This document shows positions 47,781 to 58,556 of a stretch of 64,000 bases of DNA, one piece after another (position 1 is the stretch's first letter; the number at the start of each line of letters is the position of its first letter). This DNA comes from Vespa crabro. Lineage: Eukaryota > Arthropoda > Insecta > Hymenoptera > Vespidae. The position numbers were made by a program, and so were the translations under genes. The DNA lies in contig NC_060958.1 of the NCBI RefSeq assembly GCF_910589235.1, positions 11,405,437-11,469,436 of the forward strand, in the 5' to 3' direction. The notes under the pieces are model-generated. The model had not been told where the DNA came from. It did not search any database and was given only the letters and a program-made list of their open reading frames with translations.

Positions 47781-50172
47781 ACTTGACTAATCATATTCTG
47801 ATGAACAATCTATGAACATTAATATATATTGTACAAAATTATTATAATCAAAAAAAATCGTTTTTTGAAGCATTATAAACTTCATGAAAGTTTATTATTT
47901 ATATCAATATTTATCAATATTTTATTATTAGATTTATTTATATTTTGTGATATAACATATTATACTTTGGCGCTCTTTTATATGAGTATCTTTATAATAG
48001 CAGAAATTAATTTGTAATTTTTATTGTTATTTAATTTATATATGATCAATTAAGTAAAGAAATTATCATTTCATTATTTTTTTTAATTTATCTTATAAAT
48101 ATACTTAAATGTGTGTGTGTGTGTGTGTGTTTGTTTAATATGCCTACTGTTTATTTTCTTAGGTATATTTAAAAAGGCATTAATTGAAAAAGTTAATTAT
48201 AATAGGTAATAAACTGTCATCAAAATCAACATTACAAATAAGTACACCTTCAATGGTAAAAGTTGTGCCAGCTGGAACAAGTTCTATTGTCAAAGGGTTT
48301 ACTGTCACTGGATCAGAAAATACAGGTCATTTGAGTCCACATATTCAGACTCCACGCTCTCAAAGCCCATGTTCTGAACAAGACAGTCCAAATGTAAAAC
48401 GTAAAGAAAATGTGAAACAAGATAAGAGTATAGTTTCTTTAGAAACTGATTCTTTAAGAAGTCAATCTCCCATGTCTGGTCATGTTACACCTGATTTAGA
48501 TTATAAGACAAAATCTATAGAGGACAAACGTGATGTTTTACGTATTTATAAAGATAGAAGAAGCAACAATAAAGAACAATTACACCTAGTTGTCGTCGGG
48601 CATGTTGACGCTGGAAAGAGTACCTTGCTTGGACGACTTTTGTGTGATTTAGGACAAGTTCCATCAAGACTAATTCACAAGTATCAACAAGAGAGTAAAA
48701 AGATTGGTAAACAATCCTTTGCTTATGCATGGGTGCTAGATGAAACAGGAGAAGAAAGGTAGAGAAGAATCGTATAAAGTATTTCTAGTAAAGTAGATTG
48801 TAATTAATACCTGTTATCGATATATTTTCTTCTTTTTTTCTAGGGAACGTGGAATAACGATGGATGTTGGACATTCTAAATTTGAAACTGACAATAAATG
48901 CATTACTCTTTTGGATGCACCTGGCCACAAGGATTTTATTCCAAACATGATCACTGGTGCCACTCAAGCGGATGTTGCCTTACTCGTAGTAGATGCTACC
49001 AGAGGTGAATTTGAGACTGGATTTGATAGTGGTGGACAGACTAGAGAACATGCTTTATTATTACGTTCTTTAGGTAATTATGATCAAATTTTTTATCTTA
49101 CTAAGGATCATTATTACTGTATTAAAATTTTGCAATTTTTAGGAGTGTCTCAATTAGCTGTTGTAGTTAACAAATTGGATACGGTTAATTGGTCAAAAGA
49201 AAGATTTAACGAAATTGTTAATAAAATGAGTGTTTTCTTAAAACAAGCTGGTTATAGAGAGACCATCATTTTTGTACCTTGCAGTGGACTCTCAGGAGAA
49301 AATATAGTCACGGCACCAAAAACCGAAGGTCTTTCCAATTGGTAATATTATTCTATATGTAACAATTGTATGATAATTATCTTGACTGTTTATGGAAAAT
49401 GACAGAAAAAATTATATCACAGGTATACTGGACCTACATTAGTAAATGTTATCGATAATTTTAAGTGTCCAGAACGTCCAGTTAATAAGCCATTTAGATT
49501 TTCTATAAATGACATATACAAAGGTACTGGCTCTGGATTCTGTGTATCTGGTCATGTAGAAACAGGCATGGTGGCTATAGGGGATAAAGTTTTGGTGTTG
49601 CCGCAAAACGAAGTTGCATTTGTAAAAGGTTTTCCCATTTGAATTACTACTTTAAAAATAATCAATTATTTCATTTACAAATACGATAGAAATAATTTTC
49701 ATCATTAATTTCTTTAGGTTTACAAGCGGACGATGTATCTATAGTAAATGCCTTTGCCGGCGATCATGTTTCATTGACATTATCAGGCATTGACCAACAA
49801 AATGTTGGAATTGGTGATGTCATTTGCAATCCACAAAATCCCGTACCGGTAACAACATGTTTTCAGGCACATGTAGTCATATTCTCTATTGTTGTGCCTA
49901 TTACAAAGGGCTTCCCAGTAATAATGCATCAGCAATCTTTGGTACAACCAGCTATTATATCTAAATTAATAGCACAGCTTCATAAAAGCACTGGAGATGT
50001 GATAAAAAAGAAGCCGCGCTGTTTACCTAAAAACTCTAGTGCGATTATTGAAATAGTAACGCAAACTCCAGTTTGCATGGAACTGTATAAAGACGTTAAA
50101 CAGCTTGGTAGGATAATGTTAAGAGTGGAAGGTACAACAATTGCAGCCGGGCTGATTACCAAAATTAAATGA
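46010..50172 (+). CDS. HBS1: HBS1, translational GTPase of ribosome rescue
   Basis: Nine exons: 46010-46052, 46191-46256, 46316-46612, 46702-46743, 48206-48758, 48844-49073, 49143-49341, 49423-49628, 49718-50172; 2091 nt, 696 aa. The N-terminal HBS1 domain (exons 1-3) and a Ser-rich linker precede the GTPase: G1 GHVDAGKST at residues 281-289, G3 DAPGHKD at about 358-364, G4 NKLD. Elongation-factor domains II and III follow, ending AAGLITKIK. HBS1 with Pelota/Dom34 binds stalled ribosomes for no-go and nonstop decay in the cytoplasm. Exon 4 can splice either to 48206 (HBS1) or to the long exon at 46861 (SKI7-like). The acceptor at 48206 is weak in pyrimidines but is the only one keeping phase 1. 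The last exon is duplicated at 56524. Confidence 0.93.
47781..48205 (+). other. 3' UTR of the SKI7-like form / HBS1 intron
   Basis: AT-rich, with a (GT)n tract at about 48112-48131. A possible in-frame mini-exon between the acceptor TTTTCTTAG (about 48161) and the donor at 48206 cannot be excluded. Confidence 0.5.
48112..48131. repeat. (GT)n microsatellite
   Basis: About ten GT units in the HBS1 intron. Confidence 0.85.
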
Positions 50173-50521
50173 TTATTAATCAGCTTAGTTCCTTGGTGCA
50201 GCATCTACGCGTAGGATGAAATCCTGTATTTAATATAATAAAAATCCTGGCCAAAAAGTGATATTATTATTTCTCTTTTAATGTATAAGAGATGTATAAA
50301 TCTTAATACTATAATTTTACACAAAAGTTTCAATTTTTATTGTTATTACGTAACATATAATATCTTTGTATTTCATTTGTAATATTTTAAATATAACAGA
50401 AGGATATGTTACAAATTATTCATTATATTTCTGAGCTTTAATATTTAAATAAACATATTGATTCGATAAAAATTCTTTGATGGAAATAGATTATCCATTA
50501 TCTTATTTACTCATATTAAAT

Positions 50522-51016
50522 TCAACCCTGACAACTGCTGCAACCCCCAAATGGAATGTTGACGTTATGATTGATATTGCTGGGTCTACCCAGTTTACGA
50601 CTTGGAGGTTTAGGTGGACTGAAGAATAAATATAATTATAATCTTGCTTAATTAACTCGTAATTAATTAAAAATATTATTCTTACCCAAAGCCAGGTTTA
50701 TAATCTTTTGAATTTTTACCATCATTTTTATCTATATCCATAGCAAATAATGTCTTGAAGCTGATGAAAGAACCATGCATGATTAAAAATGATGCATCAT
50801 GAATAATTTTGAACAATTTTGTATTACTAAATACTTACAACATTATTACTAGATATATTATGGACGAAAAGAAATTCGCAACTTTTTTTAAGCCCCAAGG
50901 TACTGAGTTATGAATTTTGCCATCTGAAAATATATATTGTCATTAGATAAAACTTTAATTGGAAACAATATTGAAAATTGGAGGTTATAATTATTACCAC
51001 TTGATATATAAACCAT
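50522..51016 (-). CDS. SelK: Selenoprotein K homologue with Cys replacing Sec, copy 1
   Basis: Four exons in transcript order: 50998-51016, 50839-50923, 50686-50760, 50522-50618; 276 nt, 91 aa (human SELENOK has 94). It starts MVYISSDGKIHNSVPWGLKK, then a single transmembrane helix (FFSSIIYLVIMFFKTLF), a Gly/Pro/Arg-rich tail (KPPSRKLGRPSNINHN) and ends FGGCSSCQG. In vertebrate SelK the Sec sits in a GGUGR C-terminus; here the matching codon is TGC, and a second Cys makes a CxxC motif. SelK is an ER membrane protein linked to ER-associated degradation and protein palmitoylation. All coding exons are duplicated at 57328-57822. Confidence 0.88.
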
Positions 51017-51767
51017 GTCTATACAGTCACATTAATAAATTTTCATAGAATATAAATTCACGGTTTCTATTCTTAAATTATTCTAATTTTCTTGCGTGCT
51101 CTGGTAATACTGTGTATTTTATTAATCACAATTTTATTCGTAATCGTTTGACAAGAATGGTCAAAGTGACGTATTAAAAATAATATTTATGGTGCCCTTT
51201 ATAAACCCATATATATATATACGATCCTGAAGCTACTCATGTTGCCATCTAGTGTTTTTTTATGCGTTATTAATTCATACAAACTGTGACGTCTTACCTC
51301 TTAGAAATTTATTTAGAAAAGATTAAAATACATATTATAAAAGATTATTGACGTTATCAACGTTATCATGGAATATTTATGTACACTTTTCGCTATATCG
51401 TGAGAATAAAAAATTTTCTACAATTGTGCGCAATGAGTGCTCAATTGATTTATTTTTATCTATTTACTTTCTACTTTTATTACTTATTTGTATTATTGTT
51501 ACAATTCATATAATTCTAATCGTTTTTTGCTTTAATCAATTTGTCCAAATATAGGATCTTACAAGATTATTTATTTCCTAGGAATAGATGAATATTAAAA
51601 GAAATTATATTTATATGCATATCTACTATGATATATTTATATTATATATTATAAATAATAGGTCGAGTGTGCAATATGAGAGAAAAATATTTGTTAATTA
51701 TATAATGAATAATTATTTATTAATTATACATTGTCAGTATGTTTTCCTTCATAATCATTTTTTTATA

Positions 51768-53677
51768 TTACATTGTCTTTCGTAATCTGAATTTGATCCA
51801 CAGACCACCTTGCGCTCGTAAAGTCATTCTATATTTGACATATATCTTATTTTTGTTCGCAATGGGTTCCAATACAAAATTTCGAAGAATTGAACTAACG
51901 AGTACTTTCATTTCTAATATCGCAAATTTGTATGCTGTGAAAAGATAGATAATTTGTAATGAAAATTGTTGATAAATGTAATGACAATCATTATTTCTTA
52001 CCGATACAATTCTTAGGACCAGCGCTAAAAGGAATATAAGCATATGGATGCAATTTTTCTTTAGAGTTTTGTGGATCAAAACGTTCTGGTTTAAAGGATT
52101 CCGGATCTAAATAATATCGTGGTATTCGATGCGTAAGATAAGGTGAGATCAAAACGGAAGTACCAGTCGGTATTATTCGACCACCTAAAAGAAAAAGAAT
52201 AAAAAATGGACCAGAAGATGATGGTTCTAACGATGATTTATAAAGAAATCTCAATACCAATTTTTATATCTTCAGTGAGGCATCTGGCTATTACCGGTAC
52301 GACGGGATAAAGTCTGAGCGTCTCTTTTATACACATCTCCAAATATTTCATCTCTTTCAAAGACTTAAACGACGTTAAAGTAGCGTTATTGTTGTAAATT
52401 TCATCCAACTCGTCAACACATTTTTTCTGGCATTCGGAATGATTTGCCAATAGAAAGAGCATGCATGCCGTTGCCGTGCTGACGGATTCTAAACCAGCCA
52501 GCATAAATGTACTGCATTCGTTTAAGATGGCTTCGTCATTGAAATACGAATACTTTTGTTTCATGTTGACCATGAACTCCAACAGAGACATCCTTCCGTT
52601 TTCCGTTTGCGTTTCATCGTTTGTCATATCGTAAGAATTTAGACGCTTAGATTTTTCTATCTTTTTAATAATATCGTAACAATAGGCAATATTATTGTTT
52701 AATTGTTGCTTATCAATTTGCGACTTCTTAGTCAATTTATATAATGACTCGAATAATAGCCACGGTCTCTTAAAACGATAAGGTGCGAACATTTCGTTCC
52801 TGAGGTATCAGAAATAGTTGGTTGATTATGTTAAACAGAATTAATTAATATATAAAACTTACACTTTGAAGGGCAGTTCGCACGTTTCATTATTCTTTTT
52901 GTTCTCTTTAATCAATTTTAAGCCTAGGACAGTTTCTGCCTGTATATTATAGACGACGTCATTGATTAATTTAGTAATATTCATGTCCTGATTAACAATA
53001 TCGCGTAATACTGATGTCAAATATTCGGCGTGCTCGACAAAGATTTCAGCGAACTTTTCGAGTCCATGAACGTTGAAAGCCTTTTGAATGATATTCCGAT
53101 GCATTTTAGAGGCTTCACCGTCGTTTATTATTAATCCATTTCCAAGAAAATTCCTAAATATAGAATAAATAAAAGGTTTACGTGTGTGTTTCGAGCTACT
53201 GAGTATTATTTGAATGTCTTCAGGTTGAATGATCACTAGATATGGTATAAAAGTCACCCAAAGTCTGATTATATTATACGTTGAATATTTTTTCATTTCA
53301 TTCATAACTACGAAAAGAAAAAGCACAGAATTAGAAAAAACCAAATCGTTTTTCTTTTTCCTTTTTTTTCTTTCTTGAAACTTACCATTTGGTTTAAAGT
53401 AATAATGGATATTACCAATCAGCGGCAATGCCGGTGGTCCATCGAGACTAAGTGTGATTTTAACGAGTCGAATGTAGTTTCTCAGAATATATATAACGTA
53501 AAGGAAGATCAACGCAACGACATAGATCCATGAGTTAGATGTTGTTAGTTCCCACTGTTACCATTTCAAACGTTATATCAAGCAACGAGATAAACTTATT
53601 ACACTCTTTCTCTCTCTTTTTTGCACTATATATAAAAATGAATAATTACTTACGATCTGTGTATTACTTAAGGGCAT
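51768..53677 (-). CDS. Cytochrome P450, CYP4-type, copy 1
   Basis: Six exons in transcript order: 53654-53677, 53386-53554, 52863-53307, 52258-52799, 52002-52184, 51768-51934; 1530 nt, 509 aa. Exon 1 (MPLSNTQI) leads into an N-terminal membrane anchor (WIYVVALIFLYVIYIL) and the proline hinge (DGPPALPLIGN). The K-helix is KETLRLYP, the meander is PESFKPERF, and the heme ligand is Cys453 in PFSAGPKNCIG. The I-helix reads FMLAGLESVSTA instead of the EGHDTT usual in CYP4, so the Glu that bonds heme covalently in many CYP4s is absent. The sequence resembles CYP4 overall; the subfamily is not assigned. Expected to be an ER mono-oxygenase. Intact, with a near-identical twin 6.8 kb away. Confidence 0.93.
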
Positions 53678-54174
53678 GGCGTTCTTCCACGAGCGCTGGA
53701 GTGAGTGCTGGAATGAAAGGCATTTTTTTATTTGGTCCTTTATTAAAACTAGATAAGATTACTTGAATATTTTCTATAATTCTAAACGATTCTAAAGGCA
53801 ACCAGAGATTTATTATCAAGTAGATATCTATTTAAAAATTCATATTCCATAATAAAATATCTATAACTTTTTTTTTCAAGAATGAACCTTGATAAGTTTC
53901 ATCATCGTCAGACTAACGCATATATTCTATCTTACGACAGAATGTTTTATATTCGTCGATACGAGAGTCCACATGCGTTTCAACAAAGTGTTTAGTAAGT
54001 ATTTACTAGTTTCAAATTATTTATAAGGTAAAGCGCAATCTATGTTTCGATAAAGAAGAGTATTAAGATTATTTCTTTTCTTTGATGTAACGTTGGAAAA
54101 CTCAACAATGAGAAGTATCATTATTCGATTTATGGTACTACGGAAACGATTTATCCTTTTTCTCTTAGGAATTT
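53678..54174. other. Upstream region of P450 copy 1
   Basis: Putative promoter region, duplicated upstream of copy 2. No coding frame and no clear TATA box at 25-35 bases from an obvious start. Confidence 0.5.
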
Positions 54175-54330
54175 ATCATTTAGTTTGAAGAAATAATAAA
54201 CACTATCAATTATATAATAGTGACTATGCTGCACCGAGGCTATGTGAAATTTTTATAAGTTAAATATAGTTTCTTAAGACATATATTATTACGCGAGGGA
54301 AGATCGATACAAGCGAGACAGATTCAAAAA
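54175..54330 (-). pseudogene. Relic of P450 exon 2, minus orientation (unit 1)
   Basis: This stretch aligns by eye with exon 2 of the adjacent P450 (53386-53554, same strand). TTAGTTTGAAGAAATAATAA matches TTGGTTTAAAGTAATAATGG, and the homology continues through TAGTTTCTTAAGACATATAT to GGAAGATCGATAC, where the gene has TAGTTTCTCAGAATATATAT and GGAAGATCAACGC. The frame is destroyed. It predates the segmental duplication, because unit 2 carries it too. Confidence 0.75.
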
Positions 54331-54374
54331 TCGGATGGTAACATTATGGAGTTTGCTTTCGAGTGATGTATCTC

Positions 54375-54460
54375 CTGATAAACTACATTCGACTTGTAAA
54401 AATCTGACTCAGTCGTTGATAGACCACCTACATTGGCAATAATTCGTATTGTTTATGATC
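54375..54460 (+). pseudogene. Relic of P450 exon 2, plus orientation (unit 1)
   Basis: AAACTACATTCGACTTGTAA and the following 60 bases match the exon 2 coding strand of the neighbouring P450 (AAACTACATTCGACTCGTTA; residues NYIRLVKI onward), with in-frame stops (TGA, TGA, TAG). It lies head-to-head with the minus-strand relic about 45 bases to its left, so the two form an imperfect inverted repeat. Confidence 0.75.
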
Positions 54461-56445
54461 TCTTCGAAAGGATTGATAAATATCCAAGAGAAAAATAAGA
54501 GAGTCGTCAAATCGTTTCTAGATTCATAAATCGATTGTTCCTTGTATATTGTTATGTATAATTCCAAAATTTATGCAAAAGAAAAGATTTATGATCTTAT
54601 TATTTTTGTTTCGGAACATATATTAGGCTTCATTTTATAAATAATTTATATATACCAAATATTTACATTAATTGTTTCGTCAAAACTTAAGTATATGTGC
54701 TACGTGCTATCGATGCACAAATAAAATATCTCACCGTAAGAACGAGTGCACGTTGATTTGGCGATGTTAAAATTTATTAGAATGTATTTAATCGAAACAA
54801 AAAATTAAAATTCAAAGAAAAGAAGAAACAAATAAATGTTTATCTTATTTATGGATTCTTCCTTTATCTTCCTTTGGAGTTTCTTTTTGATTTTCCTTTG
54901 TATCATAGATCGATTTTAAAAATCGACTAATCAAGCTTTGAAGACTTCACGTCCGTTGTATGAACGGATAAATAAAATATTGGTTTATACGAAGTAACAC
55001 TCTATTCTCAAATAAGGCACCAGATCGACTAAACCTTTTTTTTGATTGCGTTCTATTAGTATATATAGATAGAAACACTTCAAGGATCTTGAAGGGGTGG
55101 GGTTATTATTGTATTCATGTATGACAATTTTAATTTAAAGCACGTTTTCTTGTTGTTCATTTGTATGCAAGATACCAAAAGTATTCCCAATTAGTTTCGT
55201 TAAAGGTAGCACATAGATTCAATCAATATTTATATAATAAGATTATGTGTCGATATTTTCGTACATATTAAATAAGGAAGCGACTTAATTAATATGAATA
55301 ATCTATATAACATGATAAAATAAAAAATGTCATATAAACTTATTATAAATGACTATCTATATGACATATTTGACATTCACATATTTCGTTCATAAACATT
55401 CTTGCTCGAACGCATATGAATGAATAATGTACCATAAGCTGCAATAAAAGTAATTGCGGGATAGTTAATAGTTTTGTTGATAGGATTACAATAGGGACAT
55501 TTATTTGTACAATTCGTTGCAAAAACACGACGGAATATTTTTGTTTGTTTGTTTTTTCTTCTTTTTCGCTCTGTTATCTTCGTTTGATCTATCCCATATT
55601 ACATATACACGGAGAATAGATATAATCCGTGCACCTGTTTTTTCCATTCAGTTTGGTCGACAAGGTCTAAAAATGCATTGGCGCTAAAAAAAAGAGAAAC
55701 GAAACGAAGCAATAAGTACAATGCTGGAGCATCGATTACGATTCTACAAGTTCAAGTTTAATTTTTATTGCACTAAAATCATTTCTTCCTTTTTTTTTTT
55801 AACCATCAGGTATTCAATTCTTTTTTCATCAAATTGCTTTTATCTCAAATAGATTACTTTAACGTTTGTATAGGAATACAAGTTGATATCGACTGTAAAA
55901 TTTATTTTTAATTGACGCATCAATCTTTAGAAATTTCTTTAGACTTTTACGTGCATACAAAAATAGTTATGTATATATCGATAATAAATACTTTTGCGAT
56001 GCTTTTCACGTTCTGCACTTTGCACTGGTGCATCTAAAATTTTACATTTATTCATTTTTTTTCTCCTCTTTGGAAACTACATTCCTTGCACGGAATAAAA
56101 TATAAATGCACACGAGACATAGATATGTATAGAACACAAGGTTCAAGATTACAAATGAAGTAGTCTTAAGACCGTTGTTTTAGGATACACGTGTGCATTT
56201 TTAATGCATTTTTTTCTTTTGTTTGAATGCAGCGAGATTAAAGATAATGGTCTTATTTCAATTTTGTTTCATTAAAAGAATCCACGAGACAGAGCCATTA
56301 TATTTACAAAAAAGGTTTCAAGCTTTGAAGAATATATATTTTTTTTAATTTTAGTAAAAAATACTTAGTCAAGTTGGATAAAAAATTAATCTCGAAGGAA
56401 ATCTTGTTTTGAATTGACTTTAACGATTACTATTACATACTTTTT
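54461..56445. other. Non-coding part of duplication unit 1
   Basis: About 2 kb repeated at 61260-63336. No intact coding frame or known element seen; further decayed P450 exons may be present below my detection. Confidence 0.5.
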
Positions 56446-56523
56446 AATTACTTCTTTAAAAATAATTTATTATTTCATTCATAAAAATACGATAGAAATA
56501 ATTTTCATCATTAATTTCTGTAG

Positions 56524-56978
56524 GTTTACAAGCGGACGATGTATCTATAATAAATGCCTTTGCCGGCGATCATGTTTCATTGACATTATCAGGCATTGAC
56601 CAACAAAATGTTGGAATTGGTGATGTCATTTGCAATCCACAAAATCCCGTACCGGTAACAACATGTTTTCAGGCACATGTAGTCATATTCTCTATTGTTG
56701 TGCCTATTACAAAGGGCTTCCCAGTAATAATGCATCAGCAATCTTTGGTACAACCAGCTATTATATCTAAATTAATAGCACAGCTTCATAAAAGCACTGG
56801 AGATGTGATAAAAAAGAAGCCGCGCTGTTTACCTAAAAACTCTAGTGCGATTATTGAAATAGTAACGCAAACTCCAGTTTGCATGGAACTGTATAAAGAC
56901 GTTAAACAGCTTGGTAGGATAATGTTAAGAGTGGAAGGTACAACAATTGCAGCCGGGCTGATTACCAAAATTAAATGA
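56524..56978 (+). pseudogene. Duplicate of the HBS1 last exon
   Basis: A copy of 49718-50172 with its acceptor (TTTCTGTAG) and stop codon. The encoded domain III segment is almost unchanged (one Val to Ile near the start, GTAAAT to ATAAAT). Without the other HBS1 exons it is not a gene by itself. It could only be used as an alternative terminal exon by long splicing from HBS1 across the antisense SelK and P450 genes, so a non-functional by-product is the simpler view. Confidence 0.9.
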
Positions 56979-57327
56979 TTATTAATCAGCTTAGTTCCTT
57001 GGTGCAGCATCTACGCGTAGGATGAAATCCTGTATTTAATATAATAAAAATCCTGGCCAAAAAGTGATATTATTATTTCTTTTTTAATGTATAAGAGATG
57101 TATAAATCTTAATACTATAATTTTACACAAAAGTTTCAATTTTTATTGTTATTACGTAACATATAATATCTTTGTATTTCATTTGTAATATTTTAAATAT
57201 AACAGAAGGATATGTTACAAATTATTCATTATATTTCTGAGCTTTAATATTTAAATAAACATATTGATTCGATAAAAATTCTTTGATGGAAATAGATTAT
57301 CCATTATCTTATTTACTCATATTAAAT

Positions 57328-57822
57328 TCAACCCTGACAACTGCTGCAACCCCCAAATGGAATGTTGACGTTATGATTGATATTGCTGGGTCTACCCAGT
57401 TTACGACTTGGAGGTTTAGGTGGACTGAAGAATAAATATAATTATAATCTTGCTTAATTAACTCGTAATTAATTAAAAATATTATTCTTACCCAAAGCCA
57501 GGTTTATAATCTTTTGAATTTTTACCATCATTTTTATCTATATCCATAGCAAATAATGTCTTGAAGCTGATGAAAGAACCATGCATGATTAAAGATGATG
57601 CATCATGAATAATTTTGAACAATTTTGTATTACTAAATACTTACAACATTATTACTAGATATATTATGGACGAAAAGAAATTCGCAACTTTTTTTAAGCC
57701 CCAAGGTACTGAGTTATGAATTTTGCCATCTGAAAATATATATTGTCATTTGATAAAACTTTAATTGGAAACAATATTGAAAATTGGAGGTTATAATTAT
57801 TACCACTTGATATATAAACCAT
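57328..57822 (-). CDS. SelK: Selenoprotein K homologue with Cys replacing Sec, copy 2
   Basis: Exons at 57804-57822, 57645-57729, 57492-57566 and 57328-57424, offset exactly 6806 bases from copy 1. The coding exons appear identical to copy 1 and the introns differ at a few bases only. Encodes the same 91-aa ER membrane protein with a GGCSSC terminus. Both copies keep start, splice sites and stop, so both are potentially expressed. Confidence 0.87.
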
Positions 57823-58556
57823 GTCTATACAGTCACATTAATAAATTTTCATAGAATATAAATTCACGGTTTCTATTCTTAAATTATTCTAATTTTCTTG
57901 CGTGCTCTGGTAATACTGTGTATTTTATTTATCACAATTTTATTCGTAATCGTTTGACAAGAATGGTCAAAGTGACTTATTAAAAATAATATTTATGGTG
58001 CCCTTTATAAACCCATATATATATATACGATCCTGAAGCTACTCATGTTGCCATCTAGGGTTTTTTATGCGTATTAATTCATACAAACTGTGACGTCCTA
58101 CCGCTTAGAAATTTATTTAGAAAAGATTAAAATACATATTATAAAAGATTATTGACGTTATCAATGAACATTTATGTACATTTTCCGCTATATCGAGAGA
58201 ATAAAAAATTTTCTACAATTGTGCACAATGAGTGCTCCATTTCTTTATTTTTATCTATATACTTTCTATTTTTATCTGTATTATTGTTACAATTCATATA
58301 ATTCTAATCGTTTTTTGCTTTAATCAATTTGTCCAAATATAGGATCTTACAAGATTATTTATTTCCTAGGAATAGATGCATATTAAAAGAAATTATATTT
58401 ATATGCATATCTACTATGATATATTTATATTATATATTATAAATAATACGTCCAGTGTGAAATATGAGAGGATAAATATTTGTTAATTATATAATGAATA
58501 ATTATTTATTAATTATACATTGTCAGTATGTTTTCCTTCATAATCATTTTTTTATA

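Larger units (their letters stand above)
49639..56445. repeat. Tandem segmental duplication, unit 1
   Basis: This interval is repeated in direct orientation immediately downstream (offset 6789-6807 bases). It begins in the last HBS1 intron and contains the HBS1 terminal exon, the selenoprotein K homologue, the P450 and its upstream relics. Both units are near-identical over genes and introns, with scattered substitutions and small indels. Confidence 0.95.

Noticed and set aside
56524..56978. Second complete HBS1 gene
   Set aside because: Only the last exon and about 80 bases of intron are present in unit 2; no GTPase exons lie nearby.
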